From the NCBI GenBank assembly GCA_009741485.1, contig CM019219.1, forward strand, positions 31,488,369 to 31,552,368: a stretch of DNA of 64,000 bases, read 5' to 3'. Under the pieces are notes generated by a model. It had not been told where the DNA came from. It saw nothing but the letters and a program-made list of their open reading frames with translations, and ran no database searches. The stretch is from Malurus cyaneus samueli (taxonomy: Eukaryota > Chordata > Aves > Passeriformes > Maluridae). Shown here in pieces: positions 10,130-21,617 of the stretch. The position numbers were made by a program, and so were the translations under genes. Position 1 is the first letter of the stretch, and each line of letters opens with the position of its first letter.

Positions 10130-10415
10130 GAGATCATGGAGTTGTTTGGGTTGGAAAGGACCTTAAAGGCCATCAGTCCCACCCCCTTCCACTGTCCCAG
10201 GTTACTCCAAGCCCCATCCAACCTGGCCTGGGACACTTGCAGGGATGGGGCAGACACTGCTTCTCTGGGCAACCTGTTCTAGTGCTTCTCTACATTCACA
10301 GGGAAGAATTTCTTCCCAATATCTCATGCAAATCTCTCCCCCGTTAGTTTAAAACCATTCTCCTTTGTCCTGTCACTTTAGATCCTGATGAAGAGACCCT
10401 GTCTAGCTTGTAGAT
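10130..10415 (-). mobile_element. CR1 LINE 3' fragment
   Basis: Reverse-complement CR1 3' end: GGAGTTGTTTGGGTTGGAAA, the CCATCCAACCTGGCCTGGGA block, and GGGAAGAATTTCTTCCCAAT near 10300. It reaches further into the element than the copy at 4945. Confidence 0.92.
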
Positions 10416-12189
10416 CGCCATTGCAACAGGCCCAACTAAAAGATTGTCCACATAGAATTTGGCTGCCATTGCTGTTTTCAGATCCTGGAAGTCCTAGGTT
10501 TTATTCCCTACTTTGCAATTGCAGGAAAAAAAAGCAGTAAGGGGACAGGAGAGGGGACCCTGGGTGTGGATGTAACAGTGAAGTCTGCCTGTTCAAACGT
10601 TTTATTGGGCAGGATTAGAGAAGGTAGGGAAGCTTTTGGGCAAAAAACCCTCTGAGCAGAATCAGAAACATTAGGCTACAAAGCCAGGTGAGAACAGTTG
10701 CTCAGAGATTAGTAAGGTATTTAACTCCTGGGGTTGGCTAGAAGGAAGGAGCCACTGCAACATGCAGGAGATGGTGAGAAGAGTGATTTCCTTGAAGGGA
10801 GGCAGTTTATGGGCTGAGGTGCTAGAGGGGACAGTGGCTGACTCCAGGATCTTTGCAGTGAGGTAGAGTAGTGAATTTTTGTTTCTTAAATCTGCCTTTG
10901 GACAGTAGTAGCATTTTTTTTCTCTCTGATCAGGGCTGAGAGAGCAGAATGGGGTAGTTTTTTTTTTTTTTTTTTTTTTTTTTTGGTGAGAAATGGTCTC
11001 TCGCTAGCTGTGGGGTGTGCCTGTCTCACAGTTTGTGTGTGGGAGTGTTCTCAGGTGCTCAGCTTCATCTCCAGCTCTCCCAGGAGGGTGGCAGGTGAGC
11101 TGGGGACATGTGGAAGCTCACTGCTGGAAGCACGGGGTGGTATCCAGGCATGGAGCGTGGTGTTCGGGGAGGTGCTGGAGATATGTTGTCAAATTTTTCA
11201 TTTTTCTTAGTGCAGAAGCTGCTACTGGAAACTCATGATATTCATGTCAGGTGCAGTGCTGATTTTTTTTTCCCTTGTTAGCATTAAACATACTCTTTTG
11301 ATGAGGTTACTCTCTTATTTACATTACCACCTCTTTTTCTCCCCAGCCTAATGAGCTTTGTGCTGCTTCTCACAAACTGAATTTGTCTGCTCTGCTTGTT
11401 TTTGCTATTAGTGGGAAGGACCACTGGACCATGCTGTCTGCACTGTTTGTTCAAAGCAGGATCAGAATTAATGGGAAAATTGTGTACGTGGCAATCTGAA
11501 GAACCCAAAATGCCACTATGCCTCACCCACCGGGGGCAGCAGATGAGATAATGGAGCAGCTCGCTTCAAAGTATCGGGATAAAGAATTCCTGAGGAGGGC
11601 AGAGATGAAACACTACAACGTGTCATTGATTCACAGCCTGGGCTGGGAAGTTTGTGGATGTGCTACAGCAAAATGGAGCTCTGTGTGATTGCAGCCGGCC
11701 CCTGCAATAGCTGTGTCTTGCTTGGAAGGGTTTGGGGCTCGAAAGGAGGGAGCTGTCAGGACATGTCACTCGTGCTGGTTTGTTTCAGCTCTTAGACTTC
11801 TACAGACATCCCTCTGAAGTGCTGTTGAAGGTTGTCTGAGTAGTGCCTTGGATTCATCTTGGAAATTACTGCTCAGTGTTTACGACCTTGCAAAGCCAAA
11901 GTGTTGGAGCTGGGGGACAGAAAGGAGAAAAGGGGGGGTAGTTGTTTCTGACCCAGAGCAGAAAATCACTGGTGCTGTGAGCTCCTGGGGGACATTGCTT
12001 AGTGGCACCAGCTGTCCTGTGTTATCATCTCAGACCTAATGTCCTGTGGCAAGAGAGCTTTCACTGGCAATTGCTGCTGCTGCCTGCTCGAGGCACCGTA
12101 GGGAGTGAAGATGTTGGTGACAGTGCTGTAGTGCTGGGAAGAAGGACTGTGCTGGGAAAGAGATCTGACTAATTTTCTGGAGGGGTCTG
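10416..12189. other. Intergenic, no gene recognised
   Basis: Unique sequence apart from the poly-T run at 10958-10984. No coding exon seen. Confidence 0.45.
10958..10984. repeat. Poly-T run (27 bases)
   Basis: Uninterrupted T run in otherwise unique sequence. No recognisable element adjoins it. Confidence 0.95.
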
Positions 12190-12425
12190 GATTTGGGTTA
12201 GATGGTAGGAAGAGTTAGATGAGCTATTAGGAAGAAATTGTTCCCTGTGAGTCTGGTGAGACCCTGGCACGGGTTGTCCAGAGAAGCCGCCCCATTCCTA
12301 GAGGTGACCCAGGCCAGGTTGGATGGGGCTTGGAGCAATCTGGGAAAGTGGAAGGTGTCCCTGCTTGTGGCTGGAGTTTGGAACTGGATGGTCTTTAAAG
12401 TCCTTTTCAACCAAAACCATTTGGG
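12190..12425 (+). mobile_element. CR1 LINE 3' fragment
   Basis: Forward CR1 3' end: TAGGAAGAAATTGTTCCCTG, the CCAGGTTGGATGGGGCTTGG block, and the AGTCCTTTTCAACC end near 12400. Confidence 0.9.
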
Positions 12426-15400
12426 GGTTTTGTGTACTGCAGGATTTCTGTCAGCCATGAGTCCCTCCCTCAGAAGATCCTTGTCCTCATGCTGGTCACA
12501 GAGAAGGAGAGGAGCTGAAGCATGTCTCACAGGGGCAGGCAGTGTTTGTTCATGGATGGGAGGGTTTCCTGTGTGTGATGGGGAATCCGCCTATGATGTA
12601 TCATCAGGCTAGAGGGAGCTCATCAATGGCTGCTTTCCCCTTCTCAGCCACCTGCCTGCAAAGGGAAAAAGGAACAGACCCTGCGGCCAAGGGCAGAAGA
12701 AGAGGGAGAACAAAACAGGAACTTTTCTCCCTGAATTCCTGTTCCCATTGTGATAACAAAAAGGATGAACAGCTCAGGACAAGTGGTATTGCCTACTATG
12801 GCAGCGAACACTAAAGCCAGCAGGATCAAACTGCAGCCTTTGGGCAGCAGCAGCATCACTCAGCCAAGAGGAGGGTTTTGCTCCAGGTATTGATCAGCAG
12901 TTTACAACAAACACCCAGCATGGCAATAAATACAGGTTCTGTGGTGGTGCTGCAGCCCGGAGCCTGAGGCCAGAGGAGCTCTGTGATCATTCAGCTGTCT
13001 CTTGTGATGCACAGTGGAGCAGGAGAGGCTGATTCACTCCTGGTGACTTAAGCAGGTAACTGACAGATGCCTTAAATCAGCCCAAGGGAGCTCCTCACCC
13101 CCACAGCTCCTCGGGAATTCAGTCTTGCTTTGGTGGGCAGATTCAGCATAGGGCAGGAGGGAGAGCTGTGGTGTTTAAAAGCATTTGCAGGTTTGGGCAC
13201 CCTCCTGGTGGCACTGCAGCTCTACAGTGCACAGATGTGGCTGTTGGAGGGGGAAGGAGTGAGAACTCACCTGGTGCGTCTTACCCACCTCATCTCCACA
13301 GCAAAATTTGGGATCTGAGTTGTTGTGTCTGGAGTTTAGGTGTGGATTGCAGCATCAGGCTCCCATTTTGATTAGTGGTGCATAGCTTTCATCAGTTAAT
13401 TAATGATGTAAAATACCTGCACTGTGGGCACAAACCAGAAGAATCTGACTCTAGGTGCTGCGGTTCTGGGTCATGTTTTGGGTGCAGTTCATTACCAGGA
13501 GGGAGGAGTTGGGGAGAAGTTTCTTTGTTTTCTTTGTGGTACCATCTTCTGATGAAATCTGAGAAACAACCTGAGACCTACTCCTGGTTTAGTTTAAGGG
13601 ACTCTAGATTGGCTTTTATTTCACTTGTTTCCATTTATACTGCTGGCAGATTTAGTGCATGGAATCGTGTTTTTTTCCTTCCAGAGCTCCAGAAAGGGTA
13701 TTTTAGATCTTGTGGAAAGCCAGCAAAATGGGGAAGAGGCCAGGATCTTTCCCCTCTTTGCCCTGTTCCTCTGTCATCACTGGCAGTAAGCATGGTGCAA
13801 AACCCACCTATCTTATTTTCCAAACCTCTGCAGCAAGTGATCAAGTCTGCCATATCAACAAAAAGCATGAAGACCTTTGCTTTCTGCTGAGGCAGAACAA
13901 TAATTTGTGGCTCAGGCATGACTGAAATGTTAGATGCCAAAATTATGACCACTCTGTCAGATTGGCTGGATAATTTTTACTCCTAAACCTTCCACCAAGA
14001 TGATTTTCAGTGCTTAGAAATTAGTCTTACTCTGCAGAGCTGTCAGTATCTCCCAGCTGTGTCAGTGTGTGCTCTAACAAATGTGTGTATATGTGATACA
14101 GCCATTTCATCATCATTCCCTGCACTCCTCCAGACACCTGGGAAGCTTATCATAAGTGCAGCTCTCCTCTCCCAGGGGTCACTTTTGTTAATTCGTTTTT
14201 TGGGTTGTTTTCCAGTTGTGTAGAAAACTTCTATAACAAGCTGCTTGTTGTGGGTTTTTGGTTTTTTGTTCCTAAGGTGTGTAGGCACACAGGGAGAGAG
14301 ATTTTGTGTTCTTGAGTAGGATTATGCTTGAAATGGATGGGGGAATGTTTCATTTATAGAGGTGGGAAACTGAACAGAGGACAAATAGAGACCTCAAAGA
14401 GTTTACGACTCAATTCTCAGTAAACGTTTATATCCTCAAGAGGTAGAAAGTTGTTGCAGAGGGGGGTTCTGCTGAGGTCTCTTGTCAGATCTGAAAGGGT
14501 GCAGATCCCCCTGCAGAAAGGGAGCAGCAGATCCTTTGGGGAAAAGGAGCATGTCTGCTGATCCCTTCCAGCACCGAACCACAGCCATGATCAGGATCAC
14601 CTCTACCCCCACTGGTCCTCCCCGAGGACTCCTGACCCTGCAACAACACATCCCTTCCTAGCAGGGGGTGGGGGATGCAAAAAATCCATCTGGAAGAGGT
14701 TTTTGCCTTTGTTACTTGTAATGAAGGTGAGCTGTAAGCCCACAGTTGCCTCATCCTTTTGGCCATGCTTCCCAACTGATTTGGGTTCTATTATTAGTAG
14801 CTGATGTGCTGGTGGAGTCACTGTGCTCCTAACTCTGCTAATTAATCAATGTGCCCCGTGACAGCTCCTGGCCATTAAATAATATTCATTAGTATCCAGA
14901 CCCCAACAGTATGGATGAACCCATCTATCTTCATTAGCTCTTGGATTTCAACATCAGGAGCAGGAGCCAAAAGGGACAGTAAAAGGGCACTTTTCATCCT
15001 TATCCCAGTGAAAACTGACCTTGATGATATTTTTTTTCTGCCTGTTGTGTGTTGGTCAGAGGAGAAGATGGGTAGTAGTTTCAGCTCCTCTCCTTATCCC
15101 TGGTGATTATCCTTTGGGAAAAAGGAGACAGGGTGCTCTTTAAAGATGGTAAATAATATGATTATCTTCATTTTGTAAGAAATAAGAGAATGTCTCTTGG
15201 GTCACGAGGGAAAGTGAAGCTCAACGTATATCAATGCTCGAATTACCTTCCTTCTCCTAACAATTAACTTGGCCAGTGGTGAAAGCACTTCTGCACACAG
15301 GTAACCCTAAATTTGCCAAACCTGTATGCATGACTCAAAACCAGGAAGGAGGAGTTACACTTCTTGTTAACATTTCCCAATGCAGCCAAACATCTGGTGT

Positions 15401-18299
15401 TTTCCTGGGAAGCCACAGCTGCATGCTCACCCTTGCTCCCCAAAATGAGAGGGTATGGCTGTCCTTGCTCATCCCTGAGGTTATTTCCTGAATGTTCCTG
15501 CAACGTGGCAAATACCCAGTGATGTTGGGAAGTGGTGTCATTTCCTTCCTGCCAGGTGAGTCTGCCCCAAAGCAATTCCTCCTTTTGTCAGATTAATATG
15601 ATCTAGGTTGGAGAGCCAAAAGGACTCAGAGAGGCCTCCTGAGATGTTGAAGTTTTTCCCCTGCTCTTGGGTTATACAGTACGATCCTCCGGTCCCTCAT
15701 GGATGTCCTGGGGGTGCTGGATTTGTCCTCTGTTAGCAATCCCATGGATGACCCAGGGAGCAATTGTGCAGTGGACAATTTCCCAATGTCTCTCAGACCT
15801 TTTGGGCCTTGCTCCCCACAGAAATGCGGGTTTTGGAGATGAACAAGAGATGACATTTTTGCTCTTCAGTCTGCTGTACTCAGGCTTTTGTGGTTTGCTC
15901 TCTCATTTTCCTGTAGTGTTCCTGGAATTAATTTTGTTCCCTCCTCCTGCAGATCTTCACTTGGATCCACCTCTGTTGATATGGGTCTGCTGAGAAGATG
16001 AAAATCAGTCATTTGCCTGGGGCCACCACTGTAAGTTATTTATACAGTGATTAGTTAAAGCTTCAGATATTTAATGCAACCTTTAAATCACATATCCACC
16101 AACAGCAATTGGTCATATAAAACTTCATTGAGTGGTATCTATCACTTACTGTTTTTCTCAATATGTGCATATATTTAATCTTCCACAGGCCACTTGCTGA
16201 TATTTTCTGCTGAGGAACCAGTAAATTGAGGGGCTTCATAAAGTGTTTTGTTGCATGGCTCTGAGTGAATTACTTGTAAAGGGAGCATGGAATATAAAAA
16301 TTCATCTTGCAAGGAAGTTGCCCTGTTGGATGAATCCTATCTCTATGTTAAAACAGGCTCAAACCTTAAAATTAAATGCATTTGCACAAGATGAGTAGTT
16401 AGTAAAGGTACTTCCAGCCAGCCAGCTTCGAATGTTCAACCTGGTTAGTTTTGCTTCTGCTTTTTCCTTCTTCTGCCTCAGATTGTGGGACAACACCTGC
16501 TTTGTGGCAGGGATTCAACTATAAACACTTGAATTCAAAGGTATGGTCAAAATTTAATGGTTTTAAGTTGGCTCAGGAGGGCCAAGTTCTTAAGCTTAAC
16601 AGAGGAAATGGAACTTGAAAGAAACATAGGTAGAAATGTAAAGCTGAATTCTAACAAACTTCATTTTAGAAAGAAATGAGAATTAAAATAAATGACACAA
16701 TGTTATACTTGCATCTAATAGCAAGAGAATATTCCAGCTGTGGAAGCTGGGCTGAGCCCAAAGCAGTACAGGCCCTTGAAGGTGAAGCATTTGGCACATT
16801 ATCTCACCCACTGTGGTCAAAAGAGACCGCTTGAATGAGTCTCAAGGGGTGTTCCAGACCCTGGGTGTGCTGAACTGCCCTGCCAGGGTGTGTCCATGAC
16901 CTCAGCTGGACAGTGGCTGGCACTGGGAGCAAGGAGCCTGGCAGTGGGTGGGTTCAGTGCCAACCTACAGACTCAAGTGCTTCTGTGCCTGTCTCGTCTT
17001 CAACTTGGATTTGGGATTTCTCTCATCCTGGAGGCAAATCTGCCACTCATTTCTGTGGCAAATCAACTTCAGGCAGAGTCAGCTGCTGCTGTTGCTACAG
17101 CGAAAGGTCTCAGTCTTAGCCTGTGCTGTAATTAGGTCATTAATTAAACACTCTCTGAATATTTCCTCACCATCTTTTTTGAAATAAGGATGGAGCCAGA
17201 GTTCCCTCTGGCTGAACTGTACTTAGTGGGGCTGAGTGACAGAGTGGCAGGTGAAGGTGATGGAGAGTCCTTCCTGTGCTTTCCCACACAGCTGTGAGTA
17301 CTTCACTCCAAGTCTCATTATAAATATGGGCTTGACCTTTTTTCAGCTGCAGTTAAAAGAGTGTAGCCCCTTCCCAGCATTGCTGGGCATGAGGAAAAGG
17401 GGAAAACACATCCATGGACTTCAGAGGACCTTTTCCAAGTGAGAGTGAGCTTCTGCTGTATCTGAAGTTCAGAGGCAAAGACTGTCTCAATACACGGTAT
17501 TTAACTTTGTCCAATTCCTTTCCCATTTTCTGCAGCGATAAAACTCCTATTGCTCTTTCATCTCTCCCCTTTTTTTCCCAAGTAGGTTCTGTGAAAGCAG
17601 TGTTTGGGGGCAGTAAATCACAAAATGGAAGCCTGCGTTCATAAAATGCTTTATGCCTCCCTCCATCAATATTTCAACGTGCAACACAGACACCAACATT
17701 TCATTTTAATTACGCCGCAAATTTCCTGGCCGAGGGAGAAAGCTGAACTCTGCAAAGCAGCCCAACTCCGTCCCCATCCCCTCCTTGCCGTGGGATCCCC
17801 GCAACATCCAATTATCCACAGGTTTTGTTCATCTGAGTCATGGGGCTGTGTGCATGCCCGGTGCACAGGAGGAAGGCTTCCAGCTGGGCTGAGGCTGGCC
17901 TGGCTCCTTTCCTTGCCCTGGGGTGAGAGGAGCTCTTGGATGTGTCTGCGAGAGCTGGCGCGTTGCCTGGAGCCCTCCAGCGGGGAGGAAAGGTGATCCA
18001 GCACAAACAGAAGGTTTGGGAAGATAGCCTGTGACTGTGATTAGGGGCAAGGGAGGGCTTCCCTGCTACAGCAAGTGTCACATTGTTTAAATTGACTCCT
18101 TCCTTAGTCTCAAGGACTGTTACCGTTTGCAGAAGAGCTGGACATAATTGAGATGTTCGAGTTGCTGAATGACTCTGGCAAGTCACCCCGTGCCCTCGTG
18201 TAGCCCTTTTTGTGAGGATTAAGAGATGGTCACCTGCGACTGAGTGGCAACACAGGAATCAATAGTTGTTCGTTCAGTTATTGTGCAAAACTCCTTGCC
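12426..18299. other. Intergenic, no gene recognised
   Basis: Nearly 6 kb without a recognised repeat or coding exon. AT-rich blocks at 14825-14960 (CTAATTAATCAATG, CCATTAAATAATATTC), 16030-16760 and 17640-17830 could be regulatory, but only composition suggests this. The 171-codon frame at 13375-13890 is not recognised. Confidence 0.45.
14825..14960. promoter_or_regulatory. Candidate conserved non-coding block
   Basis: Short repeat-free block dense in TAAT cores (CTAATTAATCAATG, CATTAAATAATATTCATTAG), the pattern seen in many homeodomain-bound enhancers. Untested. Confidence 0.22.
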
Positions 18300-18725
18300 A
18301 GAATCACAGAGAGTTTGGGTTGAACGGGATCTTAAAGCTCATCTTTTTCCAATTCCCTGCCACAGACAAGGACACCTTCCACTAGACCAGGTTGCTCCAA
18401 GCCCTATCCATCCTGGCCTTGAGCACTTCCAGGGATGGGGCAGTTACAGCTTCTCTGTGCCAGAGCTTCACCATCATATGAATAAAGAATTTCTCCTAAT
18501 ATCTTATCTAACCCTCTCCCTGTCAGTTTAAAAACATTGCCCCTTGTCCAGTCGCTATCAGTTCATATAAAAAGTCACTCTCCTTCCTTTTCATACTTCC
18601 CCATTTCAGTGCTGGAAGGGGCTCTTGGGTTTCCCTGGAGTCTTCTCCAGACTCAAGAACCCCATGTCTCCCAACCTGTCTTCGGAGCAGAGGTACTCCA
18701 GCCTTCAGAACATCTTTATGGCTGT
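18300..18725 (-). mobile_element. CR1 LINE 3' fragment (longer copy)
   Basis: The reverse-complement CR1 starts AGAATCACAGAGAGTTTGGG. It passes through the 3' UTR blocks and continues into the end of the coding region (GTCTTCTCCAGACTCAAGAA near 18640). One of the longer copies here, moderately diverged. Confidence 0.9.
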
Positions 18726-21075
18726 TACAGCTGAGTCCCTGCCAAAAAATCCACTGCAGTTGCTCCCAACACACAACACTCACAGGTATGTGAGGCAGCA
18801 TACAAATCCACACGACAAAATGTGGATGGAAACAGGGGCGCCCCTAAAGGAAAGGAACTATGTCCCTCGTGGTGGTGCTGTTCCATCATTGTCAATTAGC
18901 AGGAGTGTTAAATCTGTAGCAGGCGGTGGGGGTGTGACTGGAGAGAGGGCACCAAATGGGATGGTTTATCAGTGTAATTCAACATGACAATTCCTGTGCT
19001 GTATCGTGAAGAGGGTGGGAAAGGTGGGGAGAGGGAGCAGCACCTGTGACACACACAAATGCTAACTGGAAGCGAAAGAGGCATTCATTCCTTGTTAGCA
19101 CATCCAGACGTGAGCAAACTGATTTATGTAACTTCCCAAAGCCTGGCTGCTGCTGCTGCCCGCAGAACCCTTCTGAAAACACACATCCAAATTAAGATGC
19201 CACGCGGCAGATAAATTGCTCCATGTGGAAACTTTGTTTGCAAAGTCAACGTTTTTGCAACAGCCTTATTTAAAGCCCTTAAAAAAAACCCCAAACGAGC
19301 TGTGTGGAGAAACAAGTATCTGTGTGGTACTGGTACCAAGAGATGCTTTTGGGGCAACAGTGTCAGAGAAAACAGAACATCACAGCAGCCCAGGCTTTCA
19401 TGGAAAGAGTTTGGCGTCTTTGGATACGGATTCACTAAAATAATTAGTCCAGGCAGCACCAAAGGAATGATTTAACAAATGAATCACCTGCCTGAGCCCA
19501 GCAGTTTGGGATTCTCTAGCAGAGGGCTACACGTTTTGAGCTGAGAGGAGGAATGTGGGATATGTTATGCTTCACCCAACATCTTAATGCAGCATTTCCT
19601 CTGTGAGGGAAGGTGTGAGGAGTGAAGTTAAAGCTGTGATCCCTGTTTTTTTTCCTTCTTCCTAGGACTAGTGATTCCCTTTTACTCAGAGCTACAGCAG
19701 ACTTGCAGAGAGGAGCTCTCAGATCGTGTTATCCACAGGATAATGGGAATTTCCCTACTCTGTATGTGTACACAGTGCTCAAACCATGTTAGGGCAAGAA
19801 TAGCTGTTAATTTGGAGACCCTTTCCTAGGATCTCCTTGAAATTCCTCTAAAAGAGCTTTCCAGGAATCCTCTTTTAGAAAAATTAATCTGGTTGGAGGT
19901 GAGGGCGAGGTAAGGGCAAGGCAGAGGGCCCTGAAAGAAGGTTGATTTGCAGGAAAACTATAATAGCTCAAAAGGTAAGTCTTCATCTGCCTGTAGAGGG
20001 TCACAAGGGCTGGGAGCTGGTAGAAGGCTGTGCCACGGGATCAGAGTTAGGGGCAGCACCAAAAAGCATTTCTGAAGAGGTGGAAACTGTAGTCCTGGTT
20101 ATTGGCAAGGAATATTGTCTTGTGGTCTTGAGACAACACAGACTATCCTAACAACCAGTGGTCTTGAACAGGAGAGGTCAAGAAGAGCCAGAATTTATCT
20201 CTCCTCACAGGAAATGAGTGCTGGCAGGTTTGGGTTGATCTGGAGGAGAAAAGTGTCTGGATGGGCAGAGTTGTTTGCTAGGTGAATTTGCCACCCTGCA
20301 TGGTGCAGCAGTTGCTGTAAGTCAGTCCTAAAGAACCTGTGGCTCATGAATATGGCCTGTACATGGATTTTTGGGGTGAGACCTTTTGGCCCTGAACAAC
20401 TGGACCATTAGGGAGGAGAAAAGGAAAATGGCAGTGCTATCTGATTGCCTGCTCCCAAATACACATGGGCACAGAAATAAGCAGAGAGGATCTGCTTACA
20501 CGGTTCTGAGTTTGCTATCCTTGGATCCTGTTTGAATACACTCTGTCCCTGAGTTGTTTTGCATTTCACCAGGGAGTCTTTTGTCTAAAGGGCATCGCTG
20601 CTACAGCAGAGTGGAGCTGTCCCTGCCCCTGCTTTCTCCAGTGGATATCACATTTCATTACCCTGATGAGCCTGAGCGAGTTCTGCCGCTTGTGTTAATT
20701 TGCCCACAAGCCAGCCTGTGTCACGTCCTCAAGAAGTCGGTGACATTTTCCAGCCTCCCCCATCCCTCCCGGTTCCAAAACCTCGAATAATAATCACAGC
20801 CTTGTCCCTTTTCCTACTTCTTGCTTCTGAAGCGGAGGGGCTGAGCCACCTCTTGCTCTGCATTCGGACACTGCCAGCCCTGGGCTGTGTAACTGTGGGA
20901 AGCATCACCCTCTCAGGGCTCTGTGTGCTGCCCAGGGGGGCTGCCAGGGAGAGCAGAGCTGGATGATTTGCACAGCCTCAATTTTGGCAGTTTGGAGCTC
21001 ACCAGTGGAACAGAGTGGGGTGGCTGGTCTGGCATTGTCCTATCCTTTGGGATGGTGTGGGTGGAGGAGTAGAGT
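18726..21075. other. Intergenic, no gene recognised
   Basis: Unique sequence with no repeat family recognised. A block at about 19130-19300 has a composition like a conserved element. No coding exon seen. Confidence 0.45.
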
Positions 21076-21201
21076 GCTCCTATGCACCCTTTTTTCCCTC
21101 CCCAAATCATGGGTGCATCCCCAAGGAAAAGGCTCCTATGCACTTAATACCTTCATACCCTTTTTCTCTTCCTAAATCATAGGTGCATCCCAAAGGAAAG
21201 G
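21076..21201. repeat. Tandem duplication of about 56 bp, second copy with 14-bp insert
   Basis: Copy 1 (21076-21131) and copy 2 (21132-about 21201) share GCTCCTATGCA, AAATCAT, GGTGCATCC and AAGGAAA..GGCT in the same order. Copy 2 carries about 14 extra bases after CCTATGCA. Several substitutions separate them, so the duplication is not recent. Confidence 0.8.
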
Positions 21202-21394
21202 GCTACATCATGTCAGATAGCAAATGTTTTAATCCCAGGATCTGAATGCTCCCATTTCCTCCACATCTTTCCTGTGGGTACTCAGAAGGATTTAAATTTA
21301 GAGGCATGGGGGCAGGTGAGGAGTAAACTACTTATGTTCCCATGGTGCTGCTCCTTCGCCACAGCTCCAGTTTGATCCGTACTTTGGATGATGT

Positions 21395-21617
21395 TGATAG
21401 CACAGAAGAGTTCCCAAATGTTTGTGTCCAGAAGTGTGAAGTGAGGTGGTCAGGCACTGAACAGGTCCCAAACCTGCTAGAGTTCAAGGAGCATTTCAAC
21501 AATGCTCTCAGGCACAGGGTAAGATTATTAGGGTGTCCTGTTCAGATCCAGGAGTTGGATTTGATAATCCTTGTGGGTCCCTTCCAACTCTGGATATTCT
21601 GTGATTCTCTGAGGTGT
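21395..21617 (+). mobile_element. CR1 LINE 3' fragment (diverged subfamily)
   Basis: Forward CR1 3' end with the GTTGGATTTGATAATCCTTG block and the GGGTCCCTTCCAACTCTGGA end, followed by TTCTGTGATTCTCTG, the octamer-type terminus. It resembles the subfamily of the copy at 3346, in the opposite orientation. Confidence 0.85.
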
